From: an uncultured Actinomyces sp.
GTDB lineage: Bacteria; Actinomycetota; Actinomycetes; Actinomycetales; Actinomycetaceae
DNA length: 13,628 nt
Direction of reading: 5' to 3'
Assembly (NCBI GenBank): GCA_946998115.1
Contig: CAMPYB010000024.1
Location: 1-13,628 of the forward strand
The notes below the pieces were generated by a model. That model ran no database searches. It was given only the letters and a program-made list of their open reading frames with translations, and had not been told where the DNA came from. Positions within the stretch are counted from its first letter, which is position 1. Each line of letters starts with the position of its first letter. Below, in pieces: positions 1 through 7,130 of this stretch. The translations under genes were made by a program, and so were the position numbers.

Positions 1-865
1 ATATTGTTCTAGTTGTGAGTATAAAACCCGTGTGTCCGATCATAGAATGCTCTGGTCGAACTGATAAATCTTTAACATGCCAATTACGCATAAAAGTTTC
101 AAAAGAATTTATTTTAGTAAATAAACCATTAGCTTTCAACTCGTCATCTAAACGTGAAAGTTGCGACGCTGTAGTCACGTAACATATTAACATTCCACCA
201 TACTTCAGAGCATTATATGCAGCGGATAAATTCTCCCATGGATCAAGCATATCCAACACTATTCTATCTACACTATGAGGTTTTATTTTACGAAAAGATT
301 CTGCGCTAAAATCACCAATTTCTAAGTTCCAATTTATAGGAATATTACCTTTATGCCATACTTTGACATTTCCTAGAGCTATTTTCGCGAAATCTTCTCT
401 TTTCTCGAAAGATATTAGCTTTCCTCTATCACCTATTGCATTTATTAAAGAAAGAGTCAAAGCTCCTGAGCCAACTCCAGCTTCAAGCACAGTCGCTCCA
501 GGGAAAATATCTCCCAATTGAACTATCATTGCCGCGTCTTTAGGATAAATTATTGTGGCACCTCTAGGCATAGACAACACGTAATCACTAAGCGCAGGTC
601 TCATAGCTAAAAAAATTTTCCCAATATTACTTCGTATTACGCTTCCTGGTTGAATACCTATTATTTCATCGTGTTTTATTATTCCTGAAATTGATTGAAA
701 AGATTCACCTTTAGCTAAAATTATTGTGTACAACCTATTTTTTTGATCAGTTAATTGCACTAAGTCGCCTTGTTTAAATGTAGTATCACATTTTTTATTC
801 TCTTCTTGAAGAAAAAATTTACTTGCTAACATTTTTTGACTATTACAATCTTTTTTTTCACACAT
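1..865 (-). CDS. trmI: tRNA (adenine-58-N1)-methyltransferase TrmI, 3' end cut by the window
   Basis: This SAM-dependent enzyme methylates N1 of adenine 58 in the tRNA T-loop. The frame is open from 865 to the window edge, giving 288 codons with the C-terminus missing. Counting from the ATG at 865, a small N-terminal domain contains GDLVQLTD. It is followed by YPKDAA, the SAM-binding glycine loop LEAGVGSGAL at 127-136, and the family motif DMLDPWE at 205-211, whose first Asp corresponds to the conserved active-site Asp. Near the edge RPEHSMIGHTGF matches the C-terminal core of mycobacterial Rv2118c. In-frame ATGs lie at 883, 865 and 832; none has a good Shine-Dalgarno, so the exact start is uncertain. 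It lies about 65 bases after the HAD gene, probably in one operon with it and uppP. In many actinobacteria the proteasome ATPase gene lies nearby, but that is outside this window. The family assignment is very secure. Confidence 0.93.
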   Translation of the reverse strand, partial: MCEKKDCNSQKMLASKFFLQEENKKCDTTFKQGDLVQLTDQKNRLYTIILAKGESFQSISGIIKHDEIIGIQPGSVIRSNIGKIFLAMRPALSDYVLSMPRGATIIYPKDAAMIVQLGDIFPGATVLEAGVGSGALTLSLINAIGDRGKLISFEKREDFAKIALGNVKVWHKGNIPINWNLEIGDFSAESFRKIKPHSVDRIVLDMLDPWENLSAAYNALKYGGMLICYVTTASQLSRLDDELKANGLFTKINSFETFMRNWHVKDLSVRPEHSMIGHTGFILTTRTI

Positions 866-930
866 TCTTACTGCCCGTACCATGCTTCATGTTTTATTAA
901 AATTTATTTATAAATATTATTATTTTTAAT

Positions 931-1641
931 TTAAATATTGCTTTCACATTTTTCTTCACACAAATCAATTATTTGGTTTGATAATATTTTATCTAATAAT
1001 TCAGGTGTTATTTTTTTCATAGATGGTACATAATTAACATCTGCATGTTTTTTCAATTTCATTATAAAAGGTATAGCTATTACTTTTGCTCCCGCTTTTA
1101 TACCTGCATTAATTCCTGCATTAGAGTCCTCAATAACTACACATTGTTTAATATCTACGCCTAATTGTTGGCTGGCTTTAATATAGCATTCAGGATTCGG
1201 TTTCGGATTTACTACCATATCACCTGAGATATATCCACAAAGCCCCTTAGTGACCTGCTCATTTGCTACTTCTACAAATATTTTGCATACTTTTTCATAT
1301 GATGATGTGACTAGCATTGCTGGTATATTGTTTGCATTAGCATATTCTAATAACTGTTTAGCTCCTGGTCTCCAGTTGATTCCCTCATTTTCCATATACA
1401 TTTTTACAGTATCTACGACTTCATTTGCAAAGTCTTTAGACGAAATATTAATGTTTAAATAATTAACTATTTTTTCACATGATGAAGCTATTGACTCGCC
1501 TACGAGGTTTATACTGAATTCTTCAGGCAAAAATTTACCGTATTTTTGTGCCACTTTTTGTTCAGCTCGTATCCAGTATTTTTCACTGTCTATCATCGTA
1601 CCATCCATGTCTATAAGGAAAGCTTGAGGTTTTTGTAACAT
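931..1641 (-). CDS. HAD-superfamily phosphatase, beta-phosphoglucomutase-like
   Basis: A 236-residue haloacid dehalogenase-type hydrolase, a normal length for this subfamily. All four HAD motifs are visible: motif I DMDGT with nucleophile Asp11 and acid/base Asp13; motif II VTSS around 111-114; motif III Lys147 in NPKPNPECY; and motif IV IEDSNAGINAG with the Mg-binding acidic pair Glu171-Asp172. Residues about 16-90 form the alpha-helical cap typical of phosphoglucomutase-like and sugar-phosphatase members. The substrate cannot be read from the sequence; a small phosphorylated sugar or metabolite is likely. The ATG at 1641 has GGA eight bases upstream. The gene begins 27 bases after uppP and is followed by trmI, so the three are probably co-transcribed. 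A HAD gene beside trmI is common in actinobacteria, but I know of no established functional link. Confidence 0.88.
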   Translation of the reverse strand: MLQKPQAFLIDMDGTMIDSEKYWIRAEQKVAQKYGKFLPEEFSINLVGESIASSCEKIVNYLNINISSKDFANEVVDTVKMYMENEGINWRPGAKQLLEYANANNIPAMLVTSSYEKVCKIFVEVANEQVTKGLCGYISGDMVVNPKPNPECYIKASQQLGVDIKQCVVIEDSNAGINAGIKAGAKVIAIPFIMKLKKHADVNYVPSMKKITPELLDKILSNQIIDLCEEKCESNI

Positions 1642-1668
1642 TATATATTTCCAATCTGCACTATTATT

Positions 1669-2511
1669 TTATGCACCACTTATCGGGGATAGTATTCCTA
1701 AAATTAAAAAGATACCAATGATAACAGCTATAAATATGCGGTAAATCACAAAAGGCATAAATGTTCTTGTAGATATAAGTTTCATAAAGAAAACTATTAC
1801 TGCATAACCAACTATAAAGGACGTTAGTGTTGCAATAATTAATGGCATTGTTCCAACTGTAAATTGTGCTTTAAGAGCCGCTTTTAAAAGCATATAAAAT
1901 CCTGATCCGAAAACTGCTGGCATTGCTAATAAGAAAGAATATTTAGCGGCAGCTGGTCGATCATATCCCATCATTCTTCCTGCAGTAATTGTGCCACCAG
2001 ACCTCGACACACCAGGTATTAAAGCAAGTGCTTGCGCAAAACCAAATATTATCGCATCAAGCCAGGATAAATTTTCTAATTTATACTTTTTAGGACCAAT
2101 TTTATCAGCCAAGCCTAGAAAAATTGCAAACAATATCAGCATAGCAACTGTTATCCATAAGTTTCTGAAAGTTGTTTCAATCCATTTTTGAAGCAACAAA
2201 CCTAAGATTATTATCGGCAAAGAACCAGCTATTATCATCCAACCTAATCGTACATCAGTATGTTTTGTGGTTATACCAGATTTTTTGCTGAAGCTTAGAA
2301 AGAAATTTTTTATTATTCTGATTATTTCTTTGAAAAAATAAATTAGCACTGCTGTTTCTGTGCCTATTTGTATTATTGCTGTAAAACCTGCACCTGGATC
2401 TTTTATACCTAACAATTCTGTAACTATGCGAAGATGTGCAGATGAAGATACAGGTAGAAATTCTGTCAACCCTTGTACTATTCCTAATATTATTGCTTCT
2501 AAAATACTCAT
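1669..2511 (-). CDS. uppP: Undecaprenyl-diphosphatase UppP (BacA family)
   Basis: This integral membrane phosphatase converts undecaprenyl diphosphate to the monophosphate. It recycles the carrier lipid for peptidoglycan and surface polysaccharides, and overproduction in other bacteria gives bacitracin resistance. The 280 residues match the family length. The first signature, QGLTEFLPVSSSAHL at 13-27, supplies the catalytic Glu17 and His26. The second, PGVSRSGGT at 166-174, contains the phosphate-binding Arg170. About eight hydrophobic segments cover the rest, including re-entrant stretches around both signatures. The ATG at 2511 is preceded by an AGGT Shine-Dalgarno. It is probably the first gene of uppP-HAD-trmI, with a candidate promoter about 60-90 bases upstream. 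The carrier lipid it regenerates would also serve a polysaccharide pathway using the glycosyltransferase pair near 10 kb, though that link is inference. Confidence 0.95.
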   Translation of the reverse strand: MSILEAIILGIVQGLTEFLPVSSSAHLRIVTELLGIKDPGAGFTAIIQIGTETAVLIYFFKEIIRIIKNFFLSFSKKSGITTKHTDVRLGWMIIAGSLPIIILGLLLQKWIETTFRNLWITVAMLILFAIFLGLADKIGPKKYKLENLSWLDAIIFGFAQALALIPGVSRSGGTITAGRMMGYDRPAAAKYSFLLAMPAVFGSGFYMLLKAALKAQFTVGTMPLIIATLTSFIVGYAVIVFFMKLISTRTFMPFVIYRIFIAVIIGIFLILGILSPISGA

Positions 2512-2572
2512 TTTTACCTATTTGCTCATATTATTATTTGAACTTTACTATTTTATCTAATTTTTATTCATG

Positions 2573-2600
2573 ATTTTAGTCATTTTTATTTTCCTGACAA
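2573..2600 (-). promoter_or_regulatory. Candidate sigma70-type promoter for uppP
   Basis: Read on the minus strand, a -35 box TTGTCA (2600-2595) is separated by 16 bases from a -10 box TAAAAT (2578-2573). Each box has one mismatch to consensus. Transcription would start near 2566 and leave a leader of about 55 bases before the uppP ATG. It lies in the 184-base gap between the small Cys/His gene and uppP. DNA this AT-rich offers many promoter-like matches, so confidence is moderate. Confidence 0.4.
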
Positions 2601-2695
2601 TTTTAAATAGTTTAATATTTTTATTCAAATATATTTAATTATAAAATATGGTTTGAAAATATTTTCAGAAAGTTTTATATTCATTTTCTCTAAAA

Positions 2696-2902
2696 CTATA
2701 CTTCATCTGCATTTTTTATTTCATATGGAAAATTTCTAATTGCTATATAATTACTTAAAAATTCTCTGTGCTGTTCACATGCTAACCATATTTTTTGTCT
2801 ATTTAAGTGTATTGATGGATTTGACCATACTATCGCATATTTTGCTTTATTATCGCATAATCTAGCACTGCAAATTTTATCTTTTATACCTTTGTGTAAC
2901 AT
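2696..2902 (-). CDS. Small conserved actinobacterial Cys/His protein, putative zinc-binding
   Basis: A 68-residue protein of unknown function. Visible features are a CX4C pair (Cys11, Cys16) and a CX2H pair (Cys42, His45) in LACEQH, which together could bind one zinc ion. A conserved-looking core, IVWSNPSIH and KIWLACEQH, lies between and around them. From memory, proteins with SARxC near the start, WxNPxIH in the middle and WLACxxH are widespread in Actinomycetota. They are often labelled 'acetone carboxylase', a name I consider a propagated annotation error because the protein is far too small for that enzyme. A GAGGTGA Shine-Dalgarno sits eight bases before the ATG at 2902. The gene starts 38 bases after the ABC-F gene and probably shares its transcript. 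That context hints at a housekeeping role near the ribosome or metal homeostasis, without proving one. Confidence 0.8.
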   Translation of the reverse strand: MLHKGIKDKICSARLCDNKAKYAIVWSNPSIHLNRQKIWLACEQHREFLSNYIAIRNFPYEIKNADEV

Positions 2903-2940
2903 TCATGTCACCTCTATTTGATTATTAGCATTTTGTGCAC

Positions 2941-4557
2941 TCATGTAAGTGACACTAAATCTAAATATTGTTCATCCCACATATCTTCATCTCCATCAGG
3001 AAGCAATAATACTTTATCTGGATTTAATGCAAGCACAGCTTGTTCATCATGTGTCACAAGCACTACTGCTCCTTCATAGTGAGCTAAAGAATCTAAGATT
3101 TCTTCTCTACTTGCAGGATCAAGGTTATTCGTAGGTTCATCGAGAAGAAGAACATTAGCTCCCGATGTGACTAACATTGCTAATGCTAATCTGGTTTTTT
3201 CTCCTCCTGATAATACTTTCACTTTTTTGTAAATATCGTCACCTGTGAATAAGAATTGTCCAAGTATTTTTCTTATTTTTGTTTCATCTAAATCAGTCGT
3301 GCTTGCCTCAAGATTTTCAAATATATTTTTTTCACTATCTAATGTTTCGTGCTCTTGCGCATAGTATCCAATTTTTGCCCCGTGTCCTAACTGTACACTT
3401 CCCCACGTTGGTTCTTCTATCTTTGCGAGCAATTTCAGTAAAGTTGTTTTACCAGCACCATTTAAACCTAAGACTACTATTTTTCTTCCTCTGTCAACAT
3501 TTAAATCTATATCAACAAACACTTCATTACTACCATATGTTTTAGTTAATTCTTTAGTTGATAATGGTAGTTTTCCGCATGGTAATGGTGAAGGAAATTT
3601 CAATTTAGCCACTTTTTCTTTCACTCTTTCAGCAGGCAACTGCTCAAGCATTTGTTCAGCTCTACGTATCATTTGCCCTGCAGCTACAGCTTTTGTGGCT
3701 TTCGCTTTCATTTTTTCACCTTGCTCTAGCAATATCTGCGCTTTTTTCCTAATGTTGTGTTCTTGTTTTTTCCATCTTTTTACATCATCTTCTCTTTGCT
3801 TGCAATATAATTTATATCCCATATTGTACATATCTATAGTTTGCCTATTAGCATCAAGGAAATATATTTGATTTGCAACTTCTTCTATCAGCTTAGTATC
3901 ATGCGATATTATAATGCATCCTCCATTATAATTTTTTAAGTATTGACGTAACCAGATTATCGAATCATGATCTAAATGGTTTGTTGGTTCGTCTAACAGT
4001 AGTGTTTTAGCTTGTGAAAATAGTATGCGTGCAAGTTCTACTCTGCGTCGTTGCCCACCTGATAATGTATCTAATTCCTTTAGAGCAGTTTTTTCATCTA
4101 TTCCCAGATTTGCGCATATACTCAATGCTTCTGCCTTTGCAGCCCATCCTCCGTTAATTGTAAATTCATGGTCTAATTTTATATATTTTTCCATTGCTTT
4201 TTGCTGACGAGGACCTTGTAATGTTGCCATTTGAAGCTGTGCTTTTTCTATTTTTTCTAAGGTCTTATTTATTCCTCTAATGCTTAATACTCTATCTATA
4301 GCTTTCATCTTAGGATCAGCATAGCTTGGGTCTTGAGGTAAATACCCTACTTTTTTTTCATCTGTTGTTATTGTGCCAGAGTATTCGATATTTTCTAAAT
4401 ATTTTTCATCTTTTGTAATTACTCTCATTAAAGTTGTTTTGCCTGCACCATTTCTACCAATTAGGGCTATTTTCATTCCTTTATCGACTTTAAAAGTAAC
4501 TGATTTCATAAGAAATCGTTCACCTATATTTATGTTCAAATCTGTAACTTGAATCAT
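2941..4557 (-). CDS. ABC-F family ATPase (ribosome-associated, duplicated ATP-binding domains)
   Basis: A 538-residue soluble protein with two ABC ATPase domains and no membrane segment, hence ABC-F rather than a transporter. Domain 1 has Walker A GRNGAGKT (34-41), signature LSGGQ (165-169), Walker B LLLDEPTNHLD ending at 196, and switch His219. The interdomain linker, about 240-315, is rich in Lys and Arg, as expected for the segment that reaches the ribosomal P-site tRNA. Domain 2 has Walker A GLNGAGKT (364-371), signature LSGGE (449-453), Walker B LLDEPTNNLD (471-480) and switch His503. The start and sequence style recall mycobacterial Rv1473. Housekeeping translation and antibiotic target protection both occur in this superfamily and cannot be separated here; the operon position favours housekeeping. 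The ATG overlaps the sufT stop as ATGA, indicating translational coupling. Confidence 0.92.
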   Translation of the reverse strand: MIQVTDLNINIGERFLMKSVTFKVDKGMKIALIGRNGAGKTTLMRVITKDEKYLENIEYSGTITTDEKKVGYLPQDPSYADPKMKAIDRVLSIRGINKTLEKIEKAQLQMATLQGPRQQKAMEKYIKLDHEFTINGGWAAKAEALSICANLGIDEKTALKELDTLSGGQRRRVELARILFSQAKTLLLDEPTNHLDHDSIIWLRQYLKNYNGGCIIISHDTKLIEEVANQIYFLDANRQTIDMYNMGYKLYCKQREDDVKRWKKQEHNIRKKAQILLEQGEKMKAKATKAVAAGQMIRRAEQMLEQLPAERVKEKVAKLKFPSPLPCGKLPLSTKELTKTYGSNEVFVDIDLNVDRGRKIVVLGLNGAGKTTLLKLLAKIEEPTWGSVQLGHGAKIGYYAQEHETLDSEKNIFENLEASTTDLDETKIRKILGQFLFTGDDIYKKVKVLSGGEKTRLALAMLVTSGANVLLLDEPTNNLDPASREEILDSLAHYEGAVVLVTHDEQAVLALNPDKVLLLPDGDEDMWDEQYLDLVSLT

Positions 4558-5051
4558 ATGTTGAATCCTAATGCTTGAAGTTGTTGTCTGCCATCCGGTG
4601 TTATATTATCAGTACTCCATGGTGGAAGCCACACCCAGTTTATTTCTATTTCTTCAACTAGCCCTGATAATACGTATTGTATTTGTGTTTGTAACATATC
4701 AGTGAGTGGACAAGCTGGTGACGTTAGTGTCATGTCAATTACAGCTTTCCCATTCTCATCTAGTGAGATTGCGTATATTAGTCCAAGATCAACTATATTT
4801 ATTCCCAATTCCGGATCTATAACATCTTTTAAAGCTTGTTCAATATCGTTGGCAGTAATATAGTCTTGTTGTAGTAAATTTGTTATTGAATTTTGATTAT
4901 TTTCTGTAACATTATTTTCATTTTTTTGTGTGTCATTTTCATTCTTTATAATATTTGTTACGTTTGTTGCACTGTTTTGTTTATGCAAATAACTGTCACT
5001 GATTTTTTTACGTTCAGGAATTATATCTGTAGATTCCATGGGATTTGTCAT
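4554..5051 (-). CDS. sufT: SufT-like Fe-S cluster assembly protein (MIP18/DUF59 family)
   Basis: A 165-residue protein whose conserved domain covers about 66-165. Motifs are DPELGINIVDLGLIY (79-93), SPACPLTDML (111-120) with the family's conserved Cys114, and the C-terminal WLPPWSTDNITPDGR with LGF near the end. SufT/MIP18 proteins help deliver or mature iron-sulfur clusters; the actinobacterial form usually accompanies suf genes, as with mycobacterial Rv1466. Here no suf genes are in view, and it sits between clpX and the ABC-F gene. The first 60 residues or so are a non-conserved tail rich in Asn, Glu and Lys, probably disordered, making the protein longer than the roughly 100-residue core. 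The ATG at 5051 has an AAGGA Shine-Dalgarno six bases upstream. It follows clpX by 70 bases and overlaps the ABC-F start by four. Confidence 0.87.
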   Translation of the reverse strand: MTNPMESTDIIPERKKISDSYLHKQNSATNVTNIIKNENDTQKNENNVTENNQNSITNLLQQDYITANDIEQALKDVIDPELGINIVDLGLIYAISLDENGKAVIDMTLTSPACPLTDMLQTQIQYVLSGLVEEIEINWVWLPPWSTDNITPDGRQQLQALGFNI

Positions 5052-5121
5052 TTATATTCCTTTTTATTTGATGTTCAATTTAGCATATAAAATTTTCATA
5101 TTTTCAATTTAAATCTAGAAT

Positions 5122-6390
5122 TTATTGATTTTCTGATACTGTTTCAGGGCTGTCTTTTGTGTCCTGTAGAAATATTGTTTTAGGTTCAGCTTTTTGTTCT
5201 ATCACTTGTTTTGTTATTATTATTTTCTCAAGTCCTACAACACTTGGTGCTTCAAACATTATTGGTTGTAAGATTTCTTCCGCTATTGATGCCAAGCCTC
5301 TGGCTCCTGTTTGTCTAGATATTGCTTTTTTAGCTATGGCATATAATGCTTCTGGTTCAAATTCTAGTTCTATACCATCGAGTCTGAATAATTCTTTATA
5401 TTGTTTTATTAAAGAATTTTTTGGTTCTACTAGTATTTTGCAAAGTGTTTTTTCATCTAATGGTCGCACATGCGTTATAACTGGTATACGTCCAACAAAT
5501 TCAGGTATAAGACCAAATTTACGTAAGTCATCATTTGTTACTTTTTCGTAAATATTTTCTATTTCTTCATACGAGTCAAGGTCTGATCCAAATCCAGTAG
5601 GTTTTTTTATACCAAGCCTTTTTTTAACTATATCTTCTATTCCTGCAAAAGCACCTGCCACTATGAATAATATTTTTGATGTATCTATTTGTAAGAATTC
5701 ATCTCTAGAACTTTTGGTTCCTCCTAAATTGTATCTTACAGGTAATGTAACAAGGCTTCCTTCAATCATTTTTAGTAAAGCTTGTTGCACACCTTCTCCA
5801 CCAATATCTCTGCACAGTGAATTTGTAGGATTTTTAGCGGCTATTTTATCTATTTCATCTATATATATTATTCCACGTTCAGCTTTAGCTATATTTTTGT
5901 TTACTGAATTCACAAGTTTTAATAGTATGCTTTCAACATCTTCACCAGAATATCCTGTCTGCGTAAGTGTTGTAGCATCTGCTATAACAAATGGCACATC
6001 TAAAAGTTTTGCAAGCGTTCTTGCTAAATGTGTTTTTCCAGTACCTGTCGGACCTAGAAGCATTATATTTGATTTCGTCACTTCTGTAGATAAAGGTGAT
6101 TGTGTATCTGAAGAATTGACTCTTTTATAATGATTATATACAGCAACTGATAATGCTTTTTTGGCTGTTTCTTGTCCGATTACGTATTCTTGCAAGAAAT
6201 TGAATATTTCTTTAGGTTTCGGCAGTTTTTTTATACCTTCTTGACTGTCATATTTTTTTTCTTCAACAATTTCTTTGCACACGTATATGCATTCATCACA
6301 AATGTATACACCAGGACCTGCTATTAGTTGGTTTACTTGTTTTTGGTTTTTACTACAAAATGAGCAAACTAACAGTTCTCGTTCGGACAA
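5122..6390 (-). CDS. clpX: ATP-dependent unfoldase ClpX with altered loop motifs, TTG start
   Basis: This AAA+ hexamer recognises, unfolds and threads proteins into ClpP. The 422 residues include an N-terminal C4 zinc finger (Cys9, Cys12, Cys31, Cys34), Walker A GPTGTGKT (113-120), Walker B IIYIDEID (174-181, Glu179), arginine finger Arg301 in IPEFVGR, and sensor-2 GARG (362-365). It should therefore be an active ATPase. Unusual are the pore-1 loop GYSG (146-149; normally GYVG), TKS at 225-227 in place of RKH with three extra residues before it, and TGF at 265-267 in place of the IGF or LGF that docks on ClpP. The comparison is with E. coli and M. tuberculosis sequences from memory. The start is TTG at 6390, five bases after an AGGAG, and 11 bases after clpP2; no better in-frame start is present. 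The gene is part of the clpP1-clpP2-clpX operon. Confidence 0.96.
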   Translation of the reverse strand: MSERELLVCSFCSKNQKQVNQLIAGPGVYICDECIYVCKEIVEEKKYDSQEGIKKLPKPKEIFNFLQEYVIGQETAKKALSVAVYNHYKRVNSSDTQSPLSTEVTKSNIMLLGPTGTGKTHLARTLAKLLDVPFVIADATTLTQTGYSGEDVESILLKLVNSVNKNIAKAERGIIYIDEIDKIAAKNPTNSLCRDIGGEGVQQALLKMIEGSLVTLPVRYNLGGTKSSRDEFLQIDTSKILFIVAGAFAGIEDIVKKRLGIKKPTGFGSDLDSYEEIENIYEKVTNDDLRKFGLIPEFVGRIPVITHVRPLDEKTLCKILVEPKNSLIKQYKELFRLDGIELEFEPEALYAIAKKAISRQTGARGLASIAEEILQPIMFEAPSVVGLEKIIITKQVIEQKAEPKTIFLQDTKDSPETVSENQ

Positions 6391-6401
6391 GAAATCTCCT
6401 A

Positions 6402-7100
6402 TTATTTCTCTTTACGTGGCTGTAGAATTTGATCAACTATACCATATTCCAAAGCTTTCTCTGCTGTTAATATATTATCACGTTCGATATCTTTGGATAT
6501 TTGTTCAGCTGTACGATTTGTATGTTTTGCTAGTGTTTGTTCTAGCCATTGACGCATACGTAATATTTCATTTGCATGTATTTCTATATCTGAAGCTTGA
6601 GCGAATGCTCCTTCAAATGATGGCTGATGTATCAGCACTCTAGAATTAGGTAAAGCTAAGCGTTTGCCAGGTGTTCCTGCAGCAAGTAATATTGCTGCTG
6701 CTGATGCGGCTTGGCCTAAACACACTGTTTGTATTTGTGGCTTTATATATTGCATAGTGTCATAAATTGCTGTAAGTGCTGTAAAAGATCCTCCAGGAGA
6801 GTTGATATACATTGTAATCGGGCTATCTGGATCTTGTGATTCTAAAACTAAAAGCTGAGCCATTATGTCATCTGCTGAAGCATCATCTACTTGCACTCCG
6901 AGAAAAACAATGCGATCTTCAAATAATTTTGAATATGGACTTTGTCTTTTATAACCATAAGCTGTACGTTCTTCAAATTCAGGTAGAATATAACGTGACT
7001 GTGGCATTACATGACGTGGATTTGAAATACCGATCGAATTTGCTGACATACTATCTGTTGTCATGTACATAGAATCTTGCATGCGTGAAAAATTATTCAT
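6402..7100 (-). CDS. clpP2: ClpP2, catalytic subunit of the Clp protease
   Basis: A serine peptidase ring subunit that in actinobacteria assembles with ClpP1 into a mixed two-ring ClpP1P2 barrel. From the ATG at 7100 it has 232 residues. The catalytic triad is complete: Ser133 in GQAASAAA, His158 in VLIHQP and Asp208 in IERDNILTAE. The GG of INSPGGSFTAL and the handle region are present, and PQSRYILP opens the conserved part as in M. tuberculosis ClpP2. In mycobacteria ClpX docks on this ring. Ahead of PQSRYILP lie about 34 Met/Ser-rich residues, which resemble a removable propeptide. An ATG two codons upstream (7106) is possible, but the nearest AGGA sits seven bases before 7100, the better spacing. 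It begins about 30 bases after clpP1 and ends 11 bases before clpX. Confidence 0.95.
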   Translation of the reverse strand: MNNFSRMQDSMYMTTDSMSANSIGISNPRHVMPQSRYILPEFEERTAYGYKRQSPYSKLFEDRIVFLGVQVDDASADDIMAQLLVLESQDPDSPITMYINSPGGSFTALTAIYDTMQYIKPQIQTVCLGQAASAAAILLAAGTPGKRLALPNSRVLIHQPSFEGAFAQASDIEIHANEILRMRQWLEQTLAKHTNRTAEQISKDIERDNILTAEKALEYGIVDQILQPRKEK

Positions 7101-7130
7101 TGTCATTTCCTTTTTATTCCTTGTTACCGC

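Noticed and set aside
2654..2667. Perfect 14-base palindrome TGAAAATATTTTCA after the small Cys/His gene
   Set aside because: Made almost wholly of A and T; one or two such palindromes are expected by chance, and there is no U-run or promoter overlap to give it a role.
2941..4557. ABC-F gene as an antibiotic-resistance determinant
   Set aside because: No resistance genes, mobile elements or attenuator leader nearby; the housekeeping operon position and actinobacterial resemblance favour a core role.
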